IMG/VR virus record: IMGVR_UViG_3300034375_003406 | Span: 1 to 26,846 of that record | Source: a virus | DNA length: 26,846 bases | Strand: one strand, 5' to 3' | Made by a program: the position numbers and the translations under genes | Shown here: one piece after another, positions 1 through 6,592 of the stretch | How the letters are laid out: the number at the start of each line of letters is the position of its first letter | Numbering within the stretch: the first letter of the stretch is position 1 | Notes under the pieces: generated by a model | Databases searched by the model: none | What the model was told of the DNA's origin: nothing | Seen by the model: only the letters and a program-made list of their open reading frames with translations

Positions 1-1
1 A

Positions 2-1549
2 CTTTATGGCAATGGTGCTATCGGTGTTGGTTGGGTAATAGCTTTTACTGAAAAAGATAGGTTTGGTGGAGATGCAGATTTTGCTATGTCTATGCGTATG
101 ACCTTCCCCACAGTATTGGCTATGTTTAATAATGAAAGCAATGATTATCCACCAACTACAGGAACGGTTATTTTAGGGGAAAACATACAAGGCATAAAAG
201 CTAATGGGGTAAGACAAAATATACCTATGTTTCAAACATCAGCATCACAAGGGGTAGCTTCTGCACCTACTGAAGTTGATAATTTAGTACGACAAATACC
301 TTTGCTTATGCAAACACCTGACGGATGGGTGGCTTCTTTTGGAACTGAGGTGCTAAAAGCATTAGCGCAGCAAAAGACTTACATTATAAAAGGCAGTGAA
401 AACGGCATAGAAGAAATATCTGTTAGGGGAATACCCCCTACAAAATTAGATAAGTTCGGCAGACAATGGATTAGTTGGGTAGATACGCCACAAACAACAC
501 TGCAAGAAATGGATGTTGAAGGCAAGTTTGTTTTTGTTGGTGTGACTGCTAAAGGTGTTATGCCACAGATAGCAACACCAGTTGGTCTTTTAGAGCCACA
601 TAAAATACAAGCTGCACTATCGGAATCAATATTGCTTGATAGCAGTTCTTATGTACCAAACTGGAATTTAACAGGAGAATTAGGTATTTTTTTGGTTTTA
701 GGCGCACTGACATGGCTTCTATTGAACGCTTTGGGTATAACATGGGGTTTAGTATTAACCAGTTTATTGCATTTATCTGTAGCTTATGGTGGTTACTGGA
801 TAATAAATAAGGGTATTTTGCTTGATGTTACATGGTCTTTAATCTCAGGATTTATTATTGCATCAACCGCTTTCTATTTAAGGTTTAGAGAGCAATACAA
901 ACTTAGACAACAAATCAAGAAACAATTTGAACATTACCTAGACCCAAGACAGGTCAAACAATTGCAAAAGAATCCTGATCTTTTGAAACTCGGTGGAGAG
1001 AAAAGAACCTGCACATTTTTGTTTACTGATCTAAGAGGTTTTACCGCATTGTCTGAATCTGTAACGCCTGAAAAAGTTACTTACATTATGAATAAAGTTT
1101 TGACAGCACAACAAATAGCCGTTCAAAAACATGGGGGCATGGTTGATAAGTATATAGGGGATGCAATGATGGCAATATTCAACGCTCCTTTGGACTTAAA
1201 AAATCACAGCATGGTTGCTGTAGCTTGTGCATTAGACATACTGCAAAATATCAAAGACCTTAATGAAGAATTAATATCAGAGGGTTTGCCAAGTATTGCT
1301 ATTGGTATAGGTATTAATAGTGGCGAAGCCATCATAGGCAACATGGGAAGTGAAAATAGATTTGATTACACAGCTATAGGTGATGCTGTGAACACAGCAG
1401 CTAGATTGGAAAGTGCTACAAAAGAAAGAGAAGTTGATTTGCTTATAGGGGAGCAAACAGAAGTTTACTGTGGTTTTTATTTAGAGCCTTTAGAACCTAT
1501 AATGGTTAAAGGTAAAGCAAAACCATTAAATATATTTACATGGAAATAA
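2..1549 (+). CDS. CHASE2-domain membrane class III nucleotide cyclase (5' end outside window)
   Basis: The frame is open from base 2, so the true start lies upstream; the first internal ATG is at 86. Counting from that Met, residues up to about 188 look like the C-terminal part of an extracytoplasmic CHASE2 sensor, including a segment VFVGVTAKG followed by IATPVG. Three hydrophobic helices follow (about 199-217, 220-241, 246-264), then a class III cyclase domain (about 300-487). Its key residues are present: metal-binding D315 (FTDLRGF) and D359 (IGDAMMAIF), substrate-selecting K355 and D433 (TAIGD), and transition-state N436 and R440 (NTAARLE). By family rules K plus D favours ATP, so cAMP is the likely product. 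The last codons overlap the next gene by 10 nt and the lysis genes follow directly, so the gene belongs to the phage operon. The signal sensed and the purpose of the product are unknown. The domain call is firm; the role is open. Confidence 0.9.
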   Translation, partial: LYGNGAIGVGWVIAFTEKDRFGGDADFAMSMRMTFPTVLAMFNNESNDYPPTTGTVILGENIQGIKANGVRQNIPMFQTSASQGVASAPTEVDNLVRQIPLLMQTPDGWVASFGTEVLKALAQQKTYIIKGSENGIEEISVRGIPPTKLDKFGRQWISWVDTPQTTLQEMDVEGKFVFVGVTAKGVMPQIATPVGLLEPHKIQAALSESILLDSSSYVPNWNLTGELGIFLVLGALTWLLLNALGITWGLVLTSLLHLSVAYGGYWIINKGILLDVTWSLISGFIIASTAFYLRFREQYKLRQQIKKQFEHYLDPRQVKQLQKNPDLLKLGGEKRTCTFLFTDLRGFTALSESVTPEKVTYIMNKVLTAQQIAVQKHGGMVDKYIGDAMMAIFNAPLDLKNHSMVAVACALDILQNIKDLNEELISEGLPSIAIGIGINSGEAIIGNMGSENRFDYTAIGDAVNTAARLESATKEREVDLLIGEQTEVYCGFYLEPLEPIMVKGKAKPLNIFTWK

Positions 1550-1764
1550 AAAAATTCATTCGTTGGTTTATAAGTTTATTTCAACAACGCTATCAAGTAA
1601 GAGTCTCTTTTAACAAAGAATATGGTGATGCAGACGACAAGGTTTATGTATGCAAAAAAATTCTTGTGCAAAAAGAAAACCATCTTAAATTTCGCAATTT
1701 AGACAATAAAGTTATAGAGTATAGAAGTGCAGGTGGACTAAATTACATTATTGAGGATATGTAA
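1540..1764 (+). CDS. Small hypothetical protein between cyclase and spanins
   Basis: This is a 74-aa protein that I do not recognise. The N-terminus carries a short amphipathic, basic stretch (KKFIRWFISLFQQR) that could lie on a membrane. The rest is polar and looks like a small beta-rich fold ending NYIIEDM. The ATG sits inside the 3' end of the cyclase gene (10 nt overlap), and the stop overlaps the next start as TAATG, which indicates translational coupling on both sides. Location suggests either an accessory to the cyclase or a gene of the lysis cassette. No function is claimed. Confidence 0.75.
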   Translation: MEIKKFIRWFISLFQQRYQVRVSFNKEYGDADDKVYVCKKILVQKENHLKFRNLDNKVIEYRSAGGLNYIIEDM

Positions 1765-2159
1765 TGCAACAGATTCTAGTTGGAATTATTATTATGCTAG
1801 GTTTAGCTACTTACTATTTCTATAGTCAAAATCAAATACTTACAGCCAACAATGCAGCGTTAGAGGGCGCAGTTGCAACACAAGAAGAAGCCATAGCATC
1901 CATACAAGCTGACTTTGAATTGCAAACACAACAACTGCAAGACCTGACAGTCAAAAGCCAAGCTGCACAAAAAGAATTGAATAGATATACACAGTTTATA
2001 CAAAACTACGAGTTAGCATCTAAGATACTTGCTGACCCAGTAGAAATGGAGAGGAAAATAAATAATGGTACAAAGCATATCATGGAAAACATTGAGCAAA
2101 TCAGCAGTGATGTTGACGGTCTTGATGATGGCTTACAGTTGCAGCCTACTTCCGACTAG
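1764..2159 (+). CDS. i-spanin (Rz-like) inner-membrane lysis protein
   Basis: This 131-aa protein has one N-terminal transmembrane helix (about residues 4-22) without a cleavage site. A long Gln/Ala/Glu-rich segment (about 25-95) with coiled-coil character follows, then a short polar tail. This is the plan of inner-membrane spanin subunits, which pair through the periplasm with an outer-membrane lipoprotein to fuse the two membranes at the end of lysis. The next ORF starts inside this gene in another frame and encodes a lipoprotein, which is the classic Rz/Rz1 layout. The start overlaps the previous stop (TAATG). The assignment rests on topology and context, since spanin sequences diverge strongly. 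Confidence 0.8.
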   Translation: MQQILVGIIIMLGLATYYFYSQNQILTANNAALEGAVATQEEAIASIQADFELQTQQLQDLTVKSQAAQKELNRYTQFIQNYELASKILADPVEMERKINNGTKHIMENIEQISSDVDGLDDGLQLQPTSD

Positions 2160-2454
2160 AGAAATACAGGTAAGCGCCAAACCTATTGAAAGAAAGATAG
2201 TTCAACCTGTCATGCCTAGAGAAATTGACCTAAGGGAATTGCAGTGGATGACTGTTACGCCTGATAACTGGGAAGATCAATTGGCAAGAATAGAGCAACA
2301 AGAAGGTGAGTTAGTGTTCCTTGCTATGACGATTCCTGACTATGAAGTCATGGCATACAATATGCAAGAGATCAAAAGATACATTACAGAACTAAAGGAT
2401 GTAGTTGTTTACTACCGAAAAGTAACAACTGAAAACCTTTCAATAGAAGAATAA
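2065..2454 (+). CDS. o-spanin (Rz1-like) outer-membrane lipoprotein, nested start
   Basis: This 129-aa protein starts 95 nt before the end of the i-spanin gene, in a different frame. The N-terminus is a lipoprotein signal: a short basic part, a hydrophobic core (VMLTVLMMA) and a lipobox-like AYSC, with Ser at +2, which favours outer-membrane sorting. A purine-rich site (GAGAGGAAAA) precedes the ATG. The mature chain of about 105 residues is larger than classical Rz1 and not especially proline-rich, so it is an extended o-spanin. It should complete the spanin complex with the preceding gene. Confidence is high from the lipobox and the nested layout together. Confidence 0.8.
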   Translation: MVQSISWKTLSKSAVMLTVLMMAYSCSLLPTREIQVSAKPIERKIVQPVMPREIDLRELQWMTVTPDNWEDQLARIEQQEGELVFLAMTIPDYEVMAYNMQEIKRYITELKDVVVYYRKVTTENLSIEE

Positions 2455-2490
2455 ATCTGATAGCCTTAAATTTTCATATAGGAGAATAAT

Positions 2491-2652
2491 ATGGGAATGA
2501 TAGGAGAATGGATAGGAATAATCACAGGAGTAGTATGTTTAGCATCTATTATCTGTGCATTAACTCCGACTCCGAAAGATGATGCAATGATCGGAAAGTT
2601 CTATAAATTTTTAGAACTTATGGCATTGAACATTGGAAAAGCTAAACAGTAA
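2491..2652 (+). CDS. Holin-like small membrane protein
   Basis: A 53-aa ORF with a good ribosome binding site (GGAG, 6 nt before the ATG). It has one hydrophobic helix (about residues 4-24), then the motif TPTPKDD and a tail ending LALNIGKAKQ. Short proteins with one membrane helix followed by TPTPKDD and LALNIGKAK recur in marine phage lysis regions, where they are usually annotated as holin-like. It lies between the spanins and the endolysin, the usual place for a holin. One helix only, so if it is a holin it is of the small single-span kind. Function is inferred from position and motif. Confidence 0.7.
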   Translation: MGMIGEWIGIITGVVCLASIICALTPTPKDDAMIGKFYKFLELMALNIGKAKQ

Positions 2653-2659
2653 AAACCAA

Positions 2660-2680
2660 AGGTGCAGAAGCACCTATTTA
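2660..2680 (+). terminator. Short hairpin after the holin-like gene
   Basis: A perfect 6-bp stem (AGGTGC / GCACCT) with an AGAA loop, followed by ATTTAATTT, lies between the holin-like stop and the nuclease start. The T-tract is weak, so it could be a leaky terminator, an RNA-processing site or a translational control element for the next gene, whose ATG lacks a clear Shine-Dalgarno site. Confidence 0.35.
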
Positions 2681-2684
2681 ATTT

Positions 2685-3080
2685 ATGGCAAATACAGTTA
2701 CACCATTCGTTTATAACGCAATCTTAGAAAGGGTCGTAGATGGCGACACCGTTGATGTTACTCTTGACTTGGGCTTCTCTGTCCATCTAAAAAAACAACG
2801 CTGCAGGTTGGCAGGCATAGATACGCCTGAGTCAAGAACTCGCAACCTAGAAGAAAAAGCATTAGGTTTAAAAGCAAAAGAAAGACTAAAAGAACTATGC
2901 GTGGGGTCATTTAAAATACAATCATTAGGAAAAGGTAAATATGGCAGAATACTTGCAATCCCTTATACGGAAGATGGTCAAGACATTTGTCAAATGCTTA
3001 TCAAAGAAGGTCACGCAGTTGAATACTGGGGTGGAACTAAAAAAGCAAAAGTCAGAGATGACGGAACTTGGGGTGAATAA
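2685..3080 (+). CDS. Staphylococcal nuclease-like (SNase) thermonuclease
   Basis: A 131-aa single-domain protein of the TNase/SNc family, which cleaves DNA and RNA with calcium. The family hallmarks are visible: RVVDGDTVDV near the N-terminus (Asp ligands), CRLAGIDTPESR carrying the catalytic Arg and Glu, and KYGRILA carrying the second catalytic Arg. Length fits a bare SNase OB-fold. No signal peptide is seen, so it should be cytoplasmic unless released by lysis. It sits between the holin-like gene and the endolysin, and so is probably expressed late. It may degrade host nucleic acid or reduce viscosity at lysis; that role is inference. No strong ribosome binding site precedes the ATG. Confidence 0.92.
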   Translation: MANTVTPFVYNAILERVVDGDTVDVTLDLGFSVHLKKQRCRLAGIDTPESRTRNLEEKALGLKAKERLKELCVGSFKIQSLGKGKYGRILAIPYTEDGQDICQMLIKEGHAVEYWGGTKKAKVRDDGTWGE

Positions 3081-3081
3081 T

Positions 3082-3525
3082 ATGCATATATCAGATGAAG
3101 GAATTTCATTAGTTAAAAAGTTTGAAGGCTGTAAGTTAGAAGCATATCAATGTGCTGCAGGTGTTTGGACTATAGGCTATGGCTCAACGCATGGTGTACA
3201 GAAAGGAGATGTTTGGTCGCAAGAAAAAGCAGAAGTTATGCTTATTGACGAACTAGAAGAATACGGCAAGTATGTAGAAGAATTAGTAACTCTACCTCTC
3301 AATCAATGTCAATTTGATGCTCTTGCTTCATGGACATTTAACTTAGGACCAAGCAACTTGCAGAGCAGCACAATGCTTAAGGTTTTAAATTCAGGCGATT
3401 ATGAGGGTGTTCCAAATCAAATAAAGAGATGGAATAAAGTTAGCGGTCAGGTAAATGATGGTTTGATTCGTAGACGAGAAGCAGAAGCATTGTTATTTGA
3501 GGGTAAGCATTGGGAACATATCTAG
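3082..3525 (+). CDS. Endolysin, GH24 lysozyme (E-C-T type)
   Basis: This 147-aa muramidase hydrolyses peptidoglycan at lysis. The catalytic signature is clear: KKFEG with the Glu, eight residues to Cys in AYQCAAG, then five to Thr in WTIGYGS, giving the E-8-C-5-T triad of P21-like endolysins rather than the T4 Asp version. The C-terminal half has FDALASWTFNLG and NDGLIRRREAE, both usual in the family. I chose ATG 3082 because it directly follows the nuclease stop with GGGGTG upstream and puts the catalytic Glu near the N-terminus. An in-frame extension to 2941 only reads over the nuclease gene. There is no SAR or signal sequence, so it needs a holin. Confidence 0.93.
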   Translation: MHISDEGISLVKKFEGCKLEAYQCAAGVWTIGYGSTHGVQKGDVWSQEKAEVMLIDELEEYGKYVEELVTLPLNQCQFDALASWTFNLGPSNLQSSTMLKVLNSGDYEGVPNQIKRWNKVSGQVNDGLIRRREAEALLFEGKHWEHI

Positions 3526-3741
3526 ATGGCTCTAAGCAAGACACAGAACAAAAGGCTTGGGGTGATACTAAGTGTTATGTTCAAAGAAGAAACGCCACAG
3601 GAGCTACTACAGGATGTCATACGGCATGGTTTCGTAGAGAAAGTTGATAATACTTTTCAACTCACAGATAAAGGCATTGATGAAAAAAACCGACTTTGCA
3701 CCCTTAGTGGACTTAATATCAAGTATTCAAGCGAAAAATAA
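3526..3741 (+). CDS. Hypothetical protein, possible winged-helix
   Basis: A 71-aa protein beginning immediately after the endolysin stop (no gap), so likely translated by reinitiation. It is not recognised. The order of elements (a helix, ETPQELLQDVIRHGF, then FQLTDKG) resembles a small winged-helix fold, but this is weak. Its stop lies one base from the tail end of the leftward oxygenase gene, so it closes the rightward lysis operon. Confidence 0.6.
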   Translation: MALSKTQNKRLGVILSVMFKEETPQELLQDVIRHGFVEKVDNTFQLTDKGIDEKNRLCTLSGLNIKYSSEK

Positions 3742-3742
3742 T

Positions 3743-4299
3743 CTAAATCCAGTCAGCACCTTCGTACCATCCAACAAGGCTGAATCTCTCGCCCTTAGTT
3801 ACCTTAGTGACTCTGTGATAAAGAAAAGAAGGAAACACTAGGATTGTTCCTTTTTCTCTTAGCTTCTTTTGATCTAGTTTGCCTATATCTTTACTAACTC
3901 AAAGTCTCCACCGACATAATCAATACTGTCTGATAGTTGAACTGTAATGCTTAACTTACGCTGTGAACTATTATCGTAGATGTTTGAATCCATGTGATAG
4001 TCATAGAAGTCACCCTTGCCATACTTAGCTATTTGAAACTCAAAGTATCTATTTAATTGCACACCAAAGCATTCACGATTTGCCATAGTTATATAAGGCT
4101 CAATAATTCTATTAAGATATATCCCATGTTTAGAATCAAAACTACAAGGCAGAACATTAGATGATCTTACGGACTTATCAATATTAGCTACATTTCCTAC
4201 CTTTGCTTCTTTGGTTTTGCCTTCAAGGTATAAAGACTTAATTGCTTCACAATATTCTTCACTGAGTTCTGCTTGCCATGAATAGCAGTAGGTGTTCAT
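3743..4299 (-). pseudogene. 2OG-Fe(II) oxygenase (PKHD/P4H type) split by a -1 frameshift
   Basis: The upstream part (4299 down to the TAG at 3883-3885, 138 aa) gives the N-terminal half of a prolyl-4-hydroxylase-like dioxygenase. It includes the first iron ligands in YHMDS (H102, D104) and ends at YVGGDFELVK. The rest of the fold is intact in the -1 frame, ending at the TAG at 3743-3745. It has KGTILVFPSFLYHRV with the distal His ligand, then KGERFSLVGWYEG with the Arg that binds 2-oxoglutarate. The shift must lie in about 3886-3900; one extra base there restores a 185-aa protein of normal family length. No canonical slippery heptamer is visible, so a point deletion or an assembly error is likelier than programmed frameshifting. 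If intact, it would hydroxylate a protein or small substrate. It is the last gene of the leftward operon. Confidence 0.85.
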
Positions 4300-4383
4300 T
4301 AAGTTCGTGCTCTAAATAAATACAAAAGGTTTCTAATAGTTTGTTTAGGTAAATGTTGAAGATGCTTCGGTATTTTTACTCCC

Positions 4384-4575
4384 CTAACTATCACTTTTTA
4401 TTCTCCACATTTTTATTGATTTATAAATAACCAAAGACAAGCTTATGCCCAACAAAAAAGCAGGTAGAAGTATTTGCCATTGCACACTTTCAACAAATAG
4501 GTAATCCAACCAATACTCTAAACCATGTTCTTGCCAATATTCTATATTCCAAAATGTTTCTCTAAATATAAACAT
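4384..4575 (-). CDS. Small membrane protein
   Basis: A 63-aa peptide with one clear transmembrane helix (about residues 33-53, LLPAFLLGISLSLVIYKS) between an aromatic N-terminal part and a basic C-terminus (KMWRIKSDS). The ATG directly abuts the stop of the upstream 36-aa gene, whose 3' end contains the GAGG ribosome binding site. Family unknown. It is the last of the micro-genes before the oxygenase. Confidence 0.65.
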   Translation of the reverse strand: MFIFRETFWNIEYWQEHGLEYWLDYLFVESVQWQILLPAFLLGISLSLVIYKSIKMWRIKSDS

Positions 4576-4686
4576 TTACATTTCCTCGTCTATATCAGAC
4601 TTGCTGAAAGCATATGCAGGTAAAACTATACAAAGTAGTAAACCTATTGCTCTCGCTAGTTCAAATATTATTAATTCAATAGTCAT
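4576..4686 (-). CDS. 36-aa hydrophobic micro-protein
   Basis: Reads from ATG 4686 to TAA 4576. After ten residues comes a hydrophobic stretch (IGLLLCIVLPAYAF), then an acidic tail (SDIDEEM). This could be a membrane anchor or a signal-peptide-like segment with an AYA site. The start lies inside the end of the upstream 47-aa gene and the stop directly abuts the next ATG. GGGGTAAAG precedes the start. Function unknown. It is supported by overlap coupling and the ribosome binding site, not by homology. Confidence 0.55.
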   Translation of the reverse strand: MTIELIIFELARAIGLLLCIVLPAYAFSKSDIDEEM

Positions 4687-4819
4687 TATCTTTACCCCAC
4701 TTACAGTTAATTATGTCCTCTAACTCATTAGCCGTATTTTCATTAATTATAAAATCAATAATAATCCAAGCCATCATCCATATTGCTACTGGCAATATAA
4801 TCCAAAATAAATAATTCAT
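4676..4819 (-). CDS. 47-aa membrane micro-protein
   Basis: Reads from ATG 4819 to TGA 4676. One strongly hydrophobic helix, rich in Trp and Met (about residues 3-24), is followed by a soluble acidic tail of about 20 residues (NELEDIINCK and onward). A strong ribosome binding site (AAGGGGGAA) lies in the end of the upstream gene, whose TGA overlaps this start. The 3' end overlaps the next gene by 11 nt. Family unknown. Confidence 0.6.
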   Translation of the reverse strand: MNYLFWIILPVAIWMMAWIIIDFIINENTANELEDIINCKWGKDNDY

Positions 4820-4914
4820 AGTTCCCCCTTAATCCATAAAATCATTTGTAAAAATATAGCACAAGCACCATATAGTGCTAAAAATCCTATTACTAAATAT
4901 ATAAATGCTTCCAT
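4816..4914 (-). CDS. 32-aa single-helix micro-protein
   Basis: Reads from ATG 4914 to TGA 4816. Almost the whole peptide is one transmembrane helix (FIYLVIGFLALYGACAIFLQ). Its start overlaps the TAA of the upstream 61-aa gene (TAATG) and its stop overlaps the next ATG (ATGA). The double overlap and the ribosome binding site of the next gene within its last codons argue that it is translated. Function unknown. Confidence 0.55.
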   Translation of the reverse strand: MEAFIYLVIGFLALYGACAIFLQMILWIKGEL

Positions 4915-5099
4915 TAGTGTAATACCCTCTCTCTACAGCCATTCTTCATAAATTCTTGAAGATCATGCCAATCTTTTAAGGTTAAAATATCTGCTACTTC
5001 GTGAATAGGCATACTCATAAAGTCTGTTTGATATTTAATAGATAACTTAGCCACCTTGCGTTCCAAGGGTGACATATCTTTGAACTCATTATCTGACAT
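4914..5099 (-). CDS. Small hypothetical soluble protein
   Basis: A 61-aa charged, probably helical protein with no membrane segment. It has a central MSPLERKVAKLS and a C-terminal LTLKDWHDLQEFM. Its start lies within the end of the 58-aa gene upstream (overlap of 11 nt) and its stop overlaps the next start. I recognise no family. It is the only clearly soluble member in the run of five overlapping micro-genes that begins here. Confidence 0.65.
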   Translation of the reverse strand: MSDNEFKDMSPLERKVAKLSIKYQTDFMSMPIHEVADILTLKDWHDLQEFMKNGCRERVLH

Positions 5100-5265
5100 T
5101 TTCTACCTCTCTAGATTTATAAGAAGCAGTTTGACCAGTAGACCATATTTGATCTACTCGTTTTTCTGCATCTGATTTTTTATTGTAAGTTGCTATTTTT
5201 TTATGCTCTCCATATCTTCCGATATGTGCAAAATACTGGTAGACGTCATAAACAATAGTTTTCAT
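5089..5265 (-). CDS. 58-aa hypothetical protein
   Basis: Reads from ATG 5265 to TAA 5089. It begins MKTIVYDVYQYF, then a basic, polar stretch (HKKIATYNKKSDAEKRVDQI) that looks like a small alpha/beta unit. The ATG overlaps the TGA of the 103-aa gene (ATGA), and the 3' end overlaps the 61-aa gene by 11 nt. It could bind nucleic acid or a protein partner, but nothing specific can be said. Confidence 0.65.
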   Translation of the reverse strand: MKTIVYDVYQYFAHIGRYGEHKKIATYNKKSDAEKRVDQIWSTGQTASYKSREVENVR

Positions 5266-5573
5266 GCTTGTACCTCATTATATATAAAACCACTTAGGTT
5301 AAAATTATCTATAACAACTGTGTCACCCCATGTTTCATAAATTTTTTCTCCATGTCTGCCGTTACCCATGGGTACTAAGAAATAAAATTTATCATTTATA
5401 AGGTCATGTAAAACATCACCACTAGATGTGCTTCTTTTACCCTCAGGATGCCAAGATTCATCTATGTTTTGTGTTTGTGCAAATGCTTCGGATAAACTTT
5501 CCGTATGTATACAAGCAACTCTTGTATATGGTAGTTCGTTGTTGCCTTTAATTGAATGGTATATATCAAACAT
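5262..5573 (-). CDS. Hypothetical protein
   Basis: A 103-aa soluble protein. The central part contains ESLSEAFAQTQNIDESW, and the second half has KFYFLVPMGNGRHGEKIYETWGD, a beta-rich pattern. I do not recognise the family. It starts directly after the TAA of the 74-aa gene and ends overlapping the 58-aa gene, so it is the second cistron of the leftward operon driven from about 5850. Confidence 0.7.
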   Translation of the reverse strand: MFDIYHSIKGNNELPYTRVACIHTESLSEAFAQTQNIDESWHPEGKRSTSSGDVLHDLINDKFYFLVPMGNGRHGEKIYETWGDTVVIDNFNLSGFIYNEVQA

Positions 5574-5798
5574 TTATACCACCATGAATCCTTGACCACA
5601 CAATGCAGGTATTGCATGTGAGCCTAATTTATCTATTGCCCATTGTAATTGAAATATAGCTGTTACCCTTGTGCTGTTAGGTATGCCAACTATTATTGGT
5701 TTAGCTATATCAAATCCTAATTTAACTAATGCTTTTTCACAATTTTGTGTAGTAGCGTAAGTTCTTAGGTTATTGTTATTTTCTAGTATGTTTATCAT
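5574..5798 (-). CDS. Hypothetical protein, first gene of leftward operon
   Basis: A 74-aa protein, the promoter-proximal cistron of the operon. AAGGATAAAATG gives a clear ribosome binding site. It has a polar N-terminus (INILENNNN) and then hydrophobic patches (KPIIVGIPNSTRVTAIFQLQ). Family unknown. The leader before it (TTAATTAAACAAGGATAAA) is nearly the same as those in front of the leftward genes at 19297 and 20551. Confidence 0.7.
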   Translation of the reverse strand: MINILENNNNLRTYATTQNCEKALVKLGFDIAKPIIVGIPNSTRVTAIFQLQWAIDKLGSHAIPALCGQGFMVV

Positions 5799-5828
5799 TT
5801 TATCCTTGTTTAATTAATTTATAGGTAC

Positions 5829-5875
5829 ATCATACCAAATGGTGGACAAAAGTAAACCTTTTTTGGAATAATATT
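5829..5875 (-). promoter_or_regulatory. Leftward promoter with conserved upstream box (copy a)
   Basis: Read on the minus strand: box AATATTATTCC plus A6 plus GG, then -35 TTTACT (5851-5856), a 16-bp spacer and -10 TATGAT (5829-5834). The same box with TTTAC recurs before three other leftward operons. It abuts the stop of the HNH gene (5876) and drives the 74-aa gene and those downstream. Confidence 0.75.
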
Positions 5876-6220
5876 TTAAAAAGGTAAATCGTTATCATCC
5901 ACACTTTCTTGCATACTTCTTTGTTCCCAAAGTTTTTTTGCCCAATCTTTACCAAAGCTTGCAGGAAGTCCAAAGTGTGTAAAAAATTTATATTCATCAC
6001 CAAACTTGGTGTGTAACATAGCATGGTGGTGATAGCATAAAGGTATTGCATTTTTATCATTAGCTTTTAAAGACATACCTCTAACGCCGTCATATGGTTT
6101 TAAAAGATGATGTGCTTGCACTTCTCTGCTGTGTGAATAATAACCTGCTTTACATAAAAGGCATGGCAAAGTCCTTATCCATTCAAGATACTTTCTATCT
6201 TTAAAAGTTTTTTGTGGCAA
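5876..6220 (-). CDS. HNH-type nuclease-like protein with SSB-like C-terminal tail
   Basis: A 114-aa protein with a zinc/HNH pattern: CLLC near residue 20, then QAHHLLK, NAIPLCYHHHAMLH and an aromatic tail region, as in DUF968/HNH phage nucleases. It would cut or nick DNA, perhaps at recombination junctions. No ATG lies before the CLLC motif. The start must be the TTG at 6218-6220, directly after the in-frame TAA of the upstream gene, and no clear ribosome binding site is seen. The last residues, VDDNDLPF, closely resemble the acidic tip of single-stranded DNA-binding proteins (DDDIPF type), which is unexpected in a nuclease. It is last in the recombination operon. Confidence 0.75.
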   Translation of the reverse strand: MPQKTFKDRKYLEWIRTLPCLLCKAGYYSHSREVQAHHLLKPYDGVRGMSLKANDKNAIPLCYHHHAMLHTKFGDEYKFFTHFGLPASFGKDWAKKLWEQRSMQESVDDNDLPF

Positions 6221-6592
6221 TTAAAAAGGTACTTTAGCTTTTACAGATTCCTGTGTTGTGCCTTGGTCATTGACTTCTTGAAAACCAATGCTTGTAAATG
6301 GAACTCCATCTTTGCTTTCTTTAGCCCAACAACCAAGTTTATACACAGTTTCATCAATGGTAACTTTGCCACCCATGTCGGGTGTTTTATCGCTTTGTTT
6401 ATCAGTATTAAGATGCAACAAACCTGTAGACATCATAAACTCATACTTAGGCTCACCTTGTGCATTAAAACTTTTTACAATAGCACCATATTTTTTTTCG
6501 CCATTTATAACAAAGCTACCTTTTCTTTCTATGGTTGCATCATTTTCATGCCATAAGTAACCTTTCTTCTCATCATCATACTGTCTATCCAT
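6221..6592 (-). CDS. DUF736-like small phage protein
   Basis: A 123-aa protein. The central part (KYEFMMSTGLLHLN, then SDKTPD and KLGCWAKESKDGVPF) resembles the DUF736 pattern of a short beta-barrel with a Lys-Ser-Asp-x-Pro-Asp motif. The biochemical role of that family is not known to me. It overlaps the upstream winged-helix-like gene by 8 nt, with GGAGT as ribosome binding site. It is followed without a gap by the HNH gene in the same frame. The chain ends KVPF, so it shares a terminal PF with its neighbour. In a recombination operon, a single-strand DNA-binding role is possible but unproven. Confidence 0.6.
   Translation of the reverse strand: MDRQYDDEKKGYLWHENDATIERKGSFVINGEKKYGAIVKSFNAQGEPKYEFMMSTGLLHLNTDKQSDKTPDMGGKVTIDETVYKLGCWAKESKDGVPFTSIGFQEVNDQGTTQESVKAKVPF

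Noticed and set aside
2941-3081. Longer N-terminus for the endolysin
   Set aside because: The extension reads the nuclease gene in another frame and would place the catalytic Glu far from the N-terminus.
3644-3841. Rightward 65-aa ORF after the endolysin
   Set aside because: It lies across the end of the 71-aa gene and antisense to the C-terminal half of the oxygenase, which shows clear family motifs. It is a shadow frame.
3883-3900. Programmed -1 frameshifting in the oxygenase gene
   Set aside because: No X-XXY-YYZ heptamer is found in the crossing window, so an indel is simpler.
6212-6592. Rightward open frames opposite the DUF736-like gene
   Set aside because: The leftward frame has overlap coupling and a ribosome binding site; the rightward ones have low-complexity Phe/Ser/His-rich content.
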